Assembly: GCF_048771995.1 (NCBI RefSeq)
Contig: NC_133025.1
Location: 930,001-994,000 of the forward strand
Direction: 5' to 3'
DNA length: 64,000 nucleotides
Source of the DNA: Taeniopygia guttata
Taxonomy: Eukaryota > Chordata > Aves > Passeriformes > Estrildidae
The translations under genes and the position numbers were made by a program. Below, piece by piece: positions 47,101-58,123 of the stretch (the stretch's first letter is position 1; each line of letters begins with the position of its first letter). A model generated the notes under the pieces. The model saw nothing but the letters and a program-made list of their open reading frames with translations. It was not told the origin of the DNA and searched no databases.

Positions 47101-48339
47101 AACATCCCTGACAATGCTGGGGGACATCCCTGACCCTGCTGGGGACATCCGTTACCCTGCTGGGGACATCCGTGACCCTGCTGGGGGACACCCCTGACAT
47201 TGATGGCGGACATCCCTGACATTGCTGGGGACACCCCTGACCCTGCTGGGGGACACCCCTGACATTGATGGGGGACATCCCTGACATTGCTGAGGGAACA
47301 TCCCTGACATTGCTGGGGGACATCCCTGACATTGCTGGGGACATCCCTGACATTGCTGGGGGGACATCCCTGACATTGCTGGGGACACCACTGACATTGT
47401 GGGGACATCCCTGACATTGCTGGGGACATCCCTGACCCTGCCAAGGAGAGTTCTGTGCTTTGGGGACATTCCTCTTTCTGCTGAAGGGACACCCATGTCC
47501 CTGCTGTGGGGATACCCCTGACCCTGTTGTGGGAGCATCCCTGTCTCTGCTGTGGGGACATCACTGACCACCCCTGATCCTCCTGTAGGGACATCTCTGT
47601 CCTTGCTCTGGGGACATTCCTGACCATGTTGTGGGGACACCCCTGACCCCGCTGTGGGGACACCCCTGACCCCGCTGTGGGGACACCCCTGACCCCGCTG
47701 TGGGGACACCCCTGTCCCTGCTGTGGGGACACCCTTGTCCCCACTCTGGGGACACCCCTGTCCCCGCTCTGTTGATACCCCTGTCCCCGCTCTGGGGACA
47801 CCCCTGTCCCCGCTGTGGTGACATCCCTGTCCCCGCTGTGGTGACATCCCTGTCCCCGCTGTGGGAACACCCCTGTCCCCTCTGTGGTGACACCCCTGTC
47901 CCCGCTGCCCTTACCCAGCCCCGCTGAAGCAGCTGGCGGCTGTGAGGACCCAGCGGTGGCTGACGAGTGCCCCCGAGCACATGTGCCACGTGCCGTTGTC
48001 CCGGGTGACCTGGATGCTGGCGATGCCAGGCCAGGCCCCCGCGTTGACATCCAGGCTGGTGGCCTTGGCAGAGCGCGAGGAGCCGAACTCGGGGATGGCG
48101 GAGCTCTCGTTCAACACCATGGGCCAGAGCCCGCAGGTGCCTCTGGAAGCACAGAGCCATCACTGCCCTGCTCGGGGACAGCGGGGACAGGGACCCCGAG
48201 GGGCTCCTCTGTGCCCAGGCTGTGCCAGGGCAGCCCCCGAGTGTCCCCGAGCCCCCCGGGGCACTGACCTGCAGGTGTCCCAGGTGGCCCACACGGACCC
48301 AACGAGGGCCAGCAGGACGAGCAGTCTCAGCAAAGCCAT
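44103..48339 (-). CDS. ACR: acrosin-like pseudoprotease, copy 3
   Basis: Exons 48339-48269, 48142-47915, 46207-45942, 45742-45597 and 44564-44103 give 390 residues. Triad: Ser94, Asn143, Ile240 in place of His, Asp, Ser. Exon 5 is 102 bp longer than in copies 1 and 2, and codes a Pro/Glu tail (PEPEPPTPIIEEEPPEEPEE, then PVPIPVPIPEPEPIPKPEDE) before the terminal helix ILLRLFTNLQEFLEFLRDKL. Human acrosin has a long Pro-rich tail at the same place but little Glu. The catalytic-fold part is nearly identical to copy 4, and exon 4 with intron 3 to all copies. Confidence 0.88.
44795..45580. repeat. intron 4 minisatellite, copy 3
   Basis: About 38 units of GGCTCAGAGGGTCCCTGTGCT. Confidence 0.95.
46340..47900. 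repeat. intron 2 minisatellites, copy 3
   Basis: ACATCCCTGACATTGCTGGGG units to about 47435, then GACACCCCTGTCCCCGCTGTGGG units: same two families and order as copy 2. Confidence 0.95.
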
Positions 48340-49516
48340 CGCTGCCAGCGCGGGTGGCAGAGGCGGAGCAGAGCTGTCACCTCTGGTGCCACCCACGGCC
48401 CTGGCAGTGCCCACGGTGCCACCAGGCCGGGCTGATGTCACAGAGGGGCGGTTCCATTGCAGGGCGCGGTGGCCTCGGGTGGCGTGGGGACAGTGGCAGA
48501 GGGAATGTCCCGGATCCAGGGATCCCACCTGGCACCCAGGGCACAGCGGGGACAGCGGGATGAGGGTCAGAGACACGAGCTGGTGGCAGAGGGGACAGCC
48601 CTGGGTGGCAGCAGCAGCTCAGGGTGGCACCTCCAGCTGTGCCCCTCCTGTCCCTCTCCGGGGCTTTTCCCAGCCCTGGCACAGCTGAGGCTCTGCTGGG
48701 GCAGTCTGGGCTGGAGAAGTTTCTCCCTCTGGCACCTCCAGGCTGGGCTGGTTTGGAGCAAAACCCACAGGAGGAATTCACCCCCCACAAACCCCACACA
48801 CCGCGCAGGGGGTTTGAAAGTCAGAGCTGAAATTTGAGTCGAAGGATCCAATAAATGCACAAAAATACAGAAAATTTGGGTTAAAACCACAAAGTCAGGG
48901 CACAAGTGACACCCTGTGAGTGGCACAGGCAGGACCAGCTGTTGAAGTGGCCCTGCTGGTCTGGTTCTCCAGTGGTGGTGGATGTGTCCCAAATCCCCAA
49001 ACCTTGAGGTGACATCCCCTAAATCCAGGCAGGAATGTCCAGAACCTCCCCCAGGATGAGGAGTTTCACCAAGAGGTGATGGAACCCCGTGAGTTTTCGG
49101 GTTTTTCTGGAATCCCTGAAGGTTGTTCTGCTGCACCCTTGAGGTCCTGGTGGCCTGTGAGCAGGGATGACCCCTCAGGGTGGGAGTTTTGACCCCAGGA
49201 GTCCCTCAGAAGGTGCTGGGGAACCATCAGTTACACCCAGGCTCATCCTCCCCTCATCCCACCCAAACCAGGAGCCAACCCCACCCTTTTGTCCCCAGAT
49301 TGTCCCATCCTCGTCAAGACTGGAATAACAAGGAGGATAATTGGGAACAACTCTATTTCAAGAACAAACTGAAGCTCATCTCCAGGGTGGGTGGAAGGGG
49401 GACAATGAGCAGGACAGAGCAGAGCTGGGCACCGGGGTGGCTTTGGCACAGCCACAGCTCCAGCAGGGAATGGCTGTGCCCCCCTGCAGCCAGCCCTGGG
49501 GCTGCTCCCCCTCTGC
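48340..49516. other. spacer between copies 3 and 4
   Basis: Homologous to 42927-44102, with the CRE-like TGATGTCA at 48433-48440. No separate gene seen. Confidence 0.6.
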
Positions 49517-52500
49517 TCAATCCAGTTTGTCCCGCAGGAACTCCAGGAACTCCTGCAGATTGGTGAATAACCTCAGCAGGATGGATTTGGGGAATGAAAT
49601 TGTTATAAACTTCTCTGCTCCTGGTTCTTCTTCCTCCTCATCTTCTGGTTTTGGTATCGGTTCTGGTTCTGGTATGGGTACCGGTATTGGTACTGGTTTG
49701 GGGGCTGATTCTGGTTCTGGTTCCAGTTCTTCTTTGGGTTCTTCTGGTAGCTCTTCCTCACTGGTGGGGGTGGGTGGCTCCGGCTCGGGCGGTGGAGCCT
49801 CCGTGTCCGGCAGCACCATTCCCATCTGCACCTGGATCCAGGTGTGGAAGTGCTGGGTGGAGGTGAACACCCCGGGCCGCTTCTCTCCAGCACAGCCCTT
49901 GCCCCAGCTGGCCAGTCCCACCAGCCAGAAGTAGTCACCATCGTTGTCCTTGCAGACCAGGGGACCCCCGATGTCCCCCTGCGCCAGGAGAGAGGGGTCA
50001 GGGGCCGTGCCGGGGTCACAGCCACACCTCGGGGTGATGGGGACACTGGATGGGGTTTGGGGGCACAGTGACAAGCTTTGGGGACAAGGGGACACTGGGA
50101 TAGGGACCCACGGATGGGGAGTGGCAGCCCTGGGACACGGGACAGGGATCCATGGATGGGGAAGGGAGTAAAGTTGGGATAAAGGGCAGGGTGGGCCATG
50201 CTGGGCTCGGGGTCCCTGTGCTGGCTCAGAGGGGTCCCTGTGTCCCTGTGCAGGCTCAGAGGGTCCCTGTGTCCCTGTGCTGCTCAGAGGGTCCCTGTGC
50301 TGGCTCAGAGGGTCCCTGTGTCCCTGTGCTGCTCAGAGGGTCCCTGTGCTGGCTCAGAGGGTCCCTGTGCTGGCTCAGAGGGTCCCTGTGCTGGCTCAGA
50401 GGGGTCCCTGTGTCCCTGTGCTGGCTCAGGGGGTCCCTGTGCTGGCTCAGAGGGTCCCTGTGCTGCTCAGAGGGTCCCTGTGCTGCTCAGAGGGTCCCTG
50501 TGCTGCCTCAGAGGGTCCCTGTGGTCCCTCAGAGGGTCCCTGGGCTGGCTCAGAGGGTCCCTGTGTCCCTGTGCTGGCTCAGAGGGTCCCTGTGGTCCCT
50601 CAGAGGGTCCCTGTGCTGTGTCAGAGGGTCCCTGTGGTCCCTCAGAGGGTCCCTGTGCTGGCTCAGAGGGTCCCTGTGCTGGCTCAGAGGGGTCCCTGTG
50701 TCCCTGGGCTGGCTCAGAGGGTCCCAGGGTCCCTGGGCTGGCTCAGAGGGTCCCTGTGCTGGCTCAAAGGGGTCCCTGTGCTGGCTCAGAGGGTCCCTGG
50801 GCTGGCTCAGAGGGTCCCTGTGCTAGCTCAGGGGGTCCCTGTGCTGGCTCAGAGGGTCCCTGGGCTGGCTCAGAGGGTCCCTGTGGTCCCTCAGAGGGTC
50901 CCTGTGCCCAGCCCGGCCCAGCCCCACCTGGCAGGTGTCGATGCCGCCCCGCGGGTACCCCGCGCACAGCTCCTGGGGCTGCACGGCCCCCCCGTACCAG
51001 CGGCTGCTGTTGCACACTTGGGCGTCCATCAGCCGCACTTTGGCCTCCTGCAGCAGCGGGCGCGGGCCGGGGGCTGCGGGCACAGGGGGCACTGAGCGCC
51101 GGCACCTCCCCGGGCACGGCCCCAGCCCCGGGCCGGGCCGTGCCCCCGTCCCGCCGTGTCCCTGCCCGCAGCTCCGGGCACACGGGGCCCGGCTCCCGCC
51201 GCCTCGGCCTCGGCCCGGCCCGGCCCGGCCCCGCGGTGCCCGGCTGCTGCCCGGCCGCGGGCGGGCACTGACCGCTGTCCGGGGCGGCTCTCCAGCCCGC
51301 GATGTAGCAGGTTCTGAGCTCGGGCACTGCCAGGGAGCTGTCGGGCACGCAGCCCAGCTGGATGTAGTCGCTGCACTCCACGGGCCGCTCCAGCTCCAGC
51401 AGCGCCATGTTGTTCCGCGCCGTGGCCGCCACGTAGGCCGGGTGCTTCAGGAGCTGCTTGATCTGGAACTCCGCGGCCCCGGGGCCCGGCTGGCTCAGGT
51501 CCGTGGCCCCGATCACCACCTTCCACTTGAGGACATCCCTGGGGGCCGTGCAGAGTGACAGGGAGCGGGGACAGCGCTGGCACGGCCCAGCGGCTCCGGC
51601 CCTCTGCTCCCACAGCAGGGAGGGGAGGCGGCCATGGGGCAGCACAGGGGGCTGCAGGCCTGGGGCCAGGTCCTGCTGGGGACACCCCTGACATTGTGGG
51701 GGACACCCCTGACATTGTGGGGACACCCCTGACATTGCTGGGGGACAGCCCTGACATTGCTGGGGACACCCCTGACATTGCTGGGGACACCCCTGACATT
51801 GCTGGGGACACCCCTGACCCTGCTGGGGGACATCACTGACTCTGCTGGGGACACCCCTGGCACTGCTGGGGGACATCCCTGAGCTGCTGGGGGACACCCG
51901 TGACAATGCTGTGGGGACATCCCTGACCCTGCTGGGGACATCTCTGACATTGCTGGGGACACCCCTGACATTGCTGGGGGACACCCTTGACATTGCTGGG
52001 GACATCCCTGATATTGCTGGGGACATCCCTGACATTGATGGGGGACATCCCTGACATTGCTGGGGACAGCCCTGACATTGCTGGGGACATCCCTGATATT
52101 GCTGGGGACATCCCTGACATTGATGGGGGACATCCCTGACATTGCTGGGGACATCCCTGACCCTGCTGGGGACACCCCTGACGATGATGGGGGACACCCC
52201 TGACATTACTGAGTGACATCCCTGACATTTCTGGGCGACACCCCTGACCATGATGGGGGACCTCCCTGTCCCTGCCAAGGAGAGTTCTGTGCTGTGGGGA
52301 CATTCTCGTCTCTTCTGAGGGGACATCTCTGTCCTTGCTGTGGGGATACCCCTGACCCTGTTGTGGGAACATCCCTGTCCCTGCTGTGGGGACATCACTG
52401 ATCACCCGTTATCCTCCTGTGGGGACATCCCTATCCCATCTGTGGGGACATCCCTGATCCTCCTGTGGGGGCATCCCTGTCCCTGCTGTGGGGACATCCC

Positions 52501-53376
52501 TGTCCCTGCTCTGGGGACAACCCTGATCCTCCTATGGGCACATCCCTGTCACAGGTGTGGGGACATCCCTGATACTCCTATGGGAGCATCCCCGTCTCTG
52601 CTGTGGGGACATCACTGACCACCCGTGATACTCCTGTGGGGACATCCCTGTCCCTCTAATGGGGACATCACTGACCACCCCTGATCCTCCTGTGGGGACA
52701 TCCCTGTCCCTCTAATGGGGACATCCCTGTCCCTGCTATGGGGACAACCCTGTCCCTGTTATGGGGACATCCCTGTCCCTCCTGTGGGGACATCCCTGAC
52801 GGTGCTGTGGGGACATCCCTCATCCTCCTGTGGGCACATCCTTGTCCTTGCTGTGGGGAAACCCATGACCCCGCTGTGGGGACACCCCTGACCACGCTGT
52901 GGGGACACCCCTGTCCCCGCTGTGGTGACACCCCTGTCCCCGCTGCCCTTACCCAGCCCCGCTGAAGCAGCTGGCGGCCGTGAGGACCCAGCGGAGGCTG
53001 ACGAGTGCCCCCGAGCACATGTGCCACGTGCCGTTGTCCCGGGTGACCTGGATGCTGGCGATGCCAGGCCAGGCCCCCGCGTTGACATCCAGGCTGGTGG
53101 CCTTGGCCGAGCGCGAGGAGCCGAACTCGGGGATGGCGGAGCTCTCGTTCAACACCATGGGCCAGAGCCCACAGGTGCCTCTGGAAGCACAGAGCCATCA
53201 CTGCCCTGCTCGGGGACAGCGGGGACAGGGACCCCGAGGGGCTCCTCTGTGCCCAGGCTGTGCCAGGGCAGCCCCCGAGTGTCCCCGAGCCCCCCGGGCA
53301 CTGACCTGCAGGTGTCCCAGGTGGCCCACACGGACCCAACGAGGGCCAGCAGGACGAGCAGTCTCAGCAAAGCCAT
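49517..53376 (-). CDS. ACR: acrosin-like pseudoprotease, copy 4
   Basis: Exons 53376-53306, 53180-52953, 51538-51273, 51073-50928 and 49978-49517 give 390 residues, with the same lengths exon by exon as copy 3. The triad is again Ser94, Asn143, Ile240, with [11 protein letters not shown] where copy 3 has [11 protein letters not shown]. The Pro/Glu tail differs by a few substitutions (PTPTSEEELPEEPKEELEPE). Very high similarity to copy 3 in exons and spacer indicates recent duplication or ongoing conversion. All splice sites are GT-AG and the frame is open, so I call it a gene, not a pseudogene. Confidence 0.88.
50205..50915. repeat. intron 4 minisatellite, copy 4
   Basis: About 34 units of GGCTCAGAGGGTCCCTGTGCT with GTGTCCCTGTGCTG insertions. 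Confidence 0.95.
51675..52940. repeat. intron 2 minisatellites, copy 4
   Basis: Same two families as copies 2 and 3, with a shorter ACATTGCTGGGG array (to about 52255) before the CTGCTGTGGGGACATCCCTG array. Confidence 0.95.
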
Positions 53377-54544
53377 CGCTGCCAGCGCAGGTGGCAGAGG
53401 CGGAGCAGAGCTGTCACCTCTGGTGCCACCCACGGCCCTGGCAGTGCCCACGGTGCCACCAGGCCGGGCTGATGTCACAGAGGGTTGGTTCCGTTGCGGG
53501 GCGCGGTGGCCTCGGGTGGCGTGGGGGCAGTGGCAGAGGGAATGTCCCGGATCCAGGGATCCCACCTGGCACCCAGGGCACAGCGGGGACAGCGGGATGA
53601 GGGTCAGAGACACGAGCTGGTGGCAGAGGGGACAGCCCTGGGTGGCAGCAGCAGCTCAGGGTGGCAGCTCCAGCTGTGCCCGCTCCTGTCCCTCTTTTCC
53701 CGGGCCTGGCACAGCTGAGGCTCTGCTGGGGCAGCCTGGCCTGGAGAAGTTTCTCCCTCTGGCACCTCCAGGCTGGGCTGGTTTGGAGCAAAACCCGCAG
53801 GAGGAATTCACCCCACACAAACCCCACACACCGTGCAGGGGTTTGCAAATCAGAGCTGAAATTTGAGTGGAAGGATCCAATAAATGCACAAAAATACAGA
53901 AAAATTGGGTTAAAACCACAAAGTCAGGGCACAAGTGACACCCTGTGAGTGGCACAGGCAGGACCAGCTGTTGAAGTGGCCCTGCTGGTTTGGTTCTCCT
54001 GTGGTGGTGGCTGTGTCCCAAATCCCCAAACCTTGAGATGACATCCCCTAAATCCAGGCAGGAATGTCCAGAACCTCCCCAAGGCTGAGGAGTTTCACAA
54101 AGGGGTGATGGAACCCCGTGAGTTTTCGGGTATTTCTGGAATCCCTGAAGGTTGTTCTGCTGCACCCTTGAGTTCCTGGTGGCCCATGAGCAGGGATGAC
54201 CCCTCAGGGTGGGAGTTTTGACCCCAGGAGTCCCTCAGGAGGTGCTGGGGAACCATCAGTTACACCCAGGCTCATCCTCCCCTCATGCCCCCAAACCAGG
54301 AGCCAACCCCACCCTTTTGTCCCCAGATTGTCCCATCCTCATCAAGACTGGACTGATAAGGAGGATAATTGGGAACAATTCTATTTCAAGAACAAACTGA
54401 GGATCATCTCCAGGGTGGGTGGAAGGGGGACAATGAGCAGGACAGAGCAGAGCTGGGCACCGGGGTGGCTTTGGCACAGGCACAGCTCCAGCAGGGAATG
54501 GCTGTGCCCCCCTGCAGCCAGCCCTGGGGCTGCTCCCCCTCTGC
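53377..54544. other. spacer between copies 4 and 5
   Basis: Homologous to the other two spacers; CRE-like TGATGTCA at 53470-53477. No separate gene seen. Confidence 0.6.
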
Positions 54545-57500
54545 TCAATCCAGTTTGTCCCGCAGGAACTCCAGGAACTCCTGCAGATTGGTGAATAACC
54601 TCAGCAGGATGGATTTGGGCAATGAAATTGTTATCAACTTCTCTGGTCTTGGTTTTTCTTCCTCCTCATCTTCTGGTTTTGGTATCGGTTCCGGTTCTGG
54701 TATCGGTACCGGTATTGGTACCGGTTTGGGGGCTGATTCTGGTTCTGGTTCCAGTTCTTCTTCGGGTTCTTCTGGTGGCTTTTCCTCAATGGTGGGGGTG
54801 GGTGGTTCTGGCTCGGGCGGTGGAGCCTCCGTGTCCGGCAGCACCATTCCCATCTGCACCTGGATCCAGGTGTGGAAGTGCTGGGTGGAGGTGAACACCC
54901 CGGGCCGCTTCTCTCCAGCACAGCCCTTGCCCCAGCTGGCCAGTCCCACCAGCCAGAAGTAGTCACCAGCGTTGTCCTTGCAGACCAGGGGACCCCCGAT
55001 GTCCCCCTGTGCCAGGAGAGAGGGGTCAGGGGCCGTGCCGGGGTCACAGCCACACCTCGGGGTGATGGGGACACTGGATGGGGTTTGGGGGCGCAGTGAC
55101 AAGCTTTGGGGACAGGGGGACACTGGGATAGGGACCCACGGATGGGGAGTGGCAGCCGTGGGACACAGGACAGGGATCCATGGATGGGAAAGGGAGTAAA
55201 GTAGGGATAAAGGACAGGGTGGCCATGCTGAGCTCGGGGTCCCTGTGCTGGCTCAGAGGGTCACTGGGCTGGCTCAGAGGGTCCCTGTGCTGGCTCAGGG
55301 GGTCCCTAGGGTGGCTCAGGGGGTCCGTGTGCTGGCTCAGGGGGTCCCTAGGGTGGCTCAGAGGGTCCCTGTGCTGGCTCAGAGGGTCCCTGTGCTGGCT
55401 CAGGGGGTCCCTGTGGTGGCTCAGAGGGTCCCTGTGCTGGCTCAGAGGGTCCCTGTGCTGGCTCAGGGGGTCCCTGTGGTGGCTCAGAGGGTCCCTGTGC
55501 TGGCTCAGGGGGTCCCTGTGGTCCCTCAGGGGGTCCCTGTGCTGGCTCAGAGGGTCCCTGTGCTGGCTCAGAGGGTCCCTGTGCTGGCTCAGAGGGTCCC
55601 TGTGGTCCCTCAGAGGGTCCCTGTGCCCAGCCCGGCCCAGCCCCACCTGGCAGGTGTCGATGCCGCCCCGCGGGTACCCCGCGCACAGCTCCTGGGGCTG
55701 CACGGCCCCCCCGTACCAGCGGCTGCTGTTGCACACTTGGGCGTCCATCAGCCGCACTTTGGCCTCCTGCAGCAGCGGGCGCGGGCCGGGGGCTGCGGGC
55801 ACAGGGGGCACTGAGCGCCGGCACCTCCCCGGGCACGGCCCCAGCCCCGGGCCGGGCCGTGCCCCCGTCCCGCCGTGTCCCTGCCCGCAGCTCCGGGCAC
55901 ACGGGGCCCGGCTCCCGCCGCCTCGGCCTCGGCCCGGCCCGGCCCGGCCCCGCGGTGCCCGGCTGCTGCCCGGCCGCGGGCGGGCACTGACCGCTGTCCG
56001 GGGCGGCTCTCCAGCCCGCGATGTAGCAGGTTCTGAGCTCGGGCACTGCCAGGGAGCTGTCGGGCACGCAGCCCAGCTGGATGTAGTCGCTGCACTCCAC
56101 GGGCCGCTCCAGCTCCAGCAGCGCCATGTTGTTCCTGGCCGTGGCCGCCACGTAGGCCTCGTGCATCACGACCTTCTCGATGTGGCGCACCTCGGCCTCG
56201 GGGCCCAGCTGAGCCAGATCCGTGGCCCCGATCACCACTTCCCACCTGGAGATGTCCCTGGAGCAGGAGAAGGGGAAGAGTTGATGGAACAGAGCCAAGG
56301 AATATGGCAGCACAATGGCCTTCCTGCTCTGGGCAGCTCGCTGTGCTGTGGGGACATCCCTGATCCTCCTGAGGGGACAGCCATGTCTCTGCTGTGGGGA
56401 CACCCATGTCCCTGCTGTGGGGATACCTCTGTCCCTGATATGCGGACATCTCTGTCCCTGCTGTGGGGACACCCCTGACTGTGTTCTGGAGACTTCCCCA
56501 TTCATGCTGTGAGGACATCCCTGATCCTCCTGAGGGACAGCCATGTCCCTGCTGTGGGGATACCTCTGTCCCTGCCGTGGGGACATCCCTGACCCTGTTC
56601 TGGAGACTTCCCCATCCATGCTGTGGGGACATCCCTCATTCTCCTGAGGGGACATCCCTGTCCCTGCTGTGGGGACACCCATGTCCTTGCTGTGGGGACA
56701 TCCCTGATCCTGCTGAGGGGACAGCCCCATCCCTGCTGTGGGGACATCCCTCATCCTCCTGAGGGGACGTCCCTGATCCTGCTGTGGGGACACTCATGTC
56801 CCTGTTATGGGGACGTCCCTGAGCCGGTTCTGGGGACAGCCCCGTCTCTGCTGTGGGAACATCCCTGACCCTCTTCAGGGGGTTTCCCCATCCGTGCTGT
56901 GGGGACATCCCTGATTCTCCTGTGGGGACATCCCTGTCCCTGCTGTGGGGACATCCCTGAGCCTGTTCTGGGGACATCCCTGTCCCTGTTCTGGGCACAT
57001 CCCTGTCCCTGCTGTGGGGACATCCCTGTCCCTGCTGTGGGGACATCCCTGAGCCTGTTCTGGGGACATCCCTGTCCCTGCTGTGGTGACATCCCTGATC
57101 CTCCTATGAGAACATCCCTGTCCTTGCTGTGGGGACACCCCCGACCCTGCTCCCCCTTACCCAGCCCCGAAGAAGCACTGTGCCACCGTCAGCACCCACT
57201 GGGGGTGGATGAGTGCCCCCGAGCACATGTGCCACGTGCCGTTCTCCCGGGTGGCCTGGACGCTGACGATGCCAGGCCACGTCCCCGAGGGGGCACCGGG
57301 GCCATCCATGTCAAGGGCGGCGCCATCGGAAGGTGCCAAAGTTCTGTAGTCGTCATCTTTGGGGTCGTAATCCCGAACCAACGAACTGTGGTCGAACGCC
57401 AAGGGCCGGAGCCCACAGGTGCCTCTGGAAGCACAGAGCCATCACTGCCCTGCTCGGGGACAGCGGGGACAGGGACCCCGAGGGGCTCCTCTGTGCCCAG

Positions 57501-57620
57501 GCTGTGCCAGGGCAGCCCCCGAGTGTCCCCGAGCCCCCGGGGCACTGACCTGCAGGTGTCCCAGGTGGCCCACAAGGACCCAACCAGGGCCAGCAGGACG
57601 AACAGCCTCAGCAAAGCCAT
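54545..57620 (-). CDS. ACR: acrosin-like pseudoprotease, copy 5
   Basis: Exons 57620-57550, 57424-57161, 56257-55992, 55792-55647 and 55006-54545 give 402 residues. This copy is a mosaic. Exon 2 ([32 protein letters not shown]) and the start of exon 3 (DISRWEVV) resemble copy 1, while exon 5 with its Pro/Glu tail is nearly identical to copies 3 and 4. Triad: Gln106, Asn155, Ile252. The N-terminal segment before the fold is acidic (RDYDPKDDDYR) and lacks R-IVGG. The signal peptide is [18 protein letters not shown]. It is the array's outermost gene, next to the Ig-domain gene. Confidence 0.88.
55235..55630. repeat. intron 4 minisatellite, copy 5
   Basis: About 18 units of the same GGCTCAGAGGGTCCCTGTGCT repeat. 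Confidence 0.95.
56340..57150. repeat. intron 2 minisatellite, copy 5
   Basis: Only the GACATCCCTGTCCCTGCTGTGGGG family, with CCTGATCCTCCTGAGGGGAC units, as in copy 1. The ACATTGCTGGGG family of copies 2-4 is absent. Confidence 0.93.
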
Positions 57621-57713
57621 CGCTGCCAGCGCGGGTGGCAGAGGCGGAGCAGAGCTGTCACCTCTGGTGCCACCCACGGCCCTGGCAGTGCCCACGGTGC
57701 CACCAGGCCGGGC

Positions 57714-57721
57714 TGATGTCA
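57714..57721 (-). promoter_or_regulatory. CRE-like site upstream of copy 5
   Basis: TGATGTCA on the plus strand, TGACATCA toward copy 5, 93 bp from the ATG. Sequence similarity to the other copies ends just beyond, at about 57730. Confidence 0.45.
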
Positions 57722-57784
57722 CAGAGGGGCGGAACCTTGGAACGGTTGGGGCGGCGGGGACCGTAAGGAGGGTGCGGTGCCACC

Positions 57785-57932
57785 CGTGCTGCGGGCAGGG
57801 CCACCTCAGGGTCACCTCCCGCTGTCCCCTGACCACCTCCTGCTGTCCCCGGGTCACCTCCTGCTGTCTCTGGGTCACCTCCCGCTGTCCCATGTTATGT
57901 TAATGTTATGTTAATGTTATGTTAATGTTATG
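57785..57932. repeat. 21-bp repeat and TTATGTTAATG 11-mers
   Basis: Four GGTCACCTCCTGCTGTCCC-type units, then about 3.5 perfect TTATGTTAATG units (57893-57932). Confidence 0.9.
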
Positions 57933-57954
57933 AGTGGGGCACGGCAGGATCGCT

Positions 57955-58123
57955 GAGGCGAAGCCGGTGGGCGGGGCTTTGGGCGGAGCTTTGTGCTGAG
58001 CTTTGGGCGGGGCTTTGGGCGGAGCTTTGGGCGGGGCTTTGAGCGGGGCTTAAGTCAGGGCCGCGTCACGGCCATGCCGGGCCTGAGTCGGGCGTGGTAA
58101 AGTGGGAAGGAACGAGCGCCATG
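57955..58123 (+). promoter_or_regulatory. GC-box promoter of the Ig-domain gene
   Basis: Five or so GGGCGGGGCTTTG units (Sp1/KLF-type GC boxes) at 57970-58050, followed by unique GC-rich sequence and a strong start context GCGCCATGG at 58116-58124. Confidence 0.55.

Noticed and set aside
38307-57620. Acrosin-like copies 2-5 as processed or dead pseudogenes
   Set aside because: Each keeps introns, GT-AG sites in phase, a signal peptide and a full frame. Catalytic loss is shared and consistent, not random decay.
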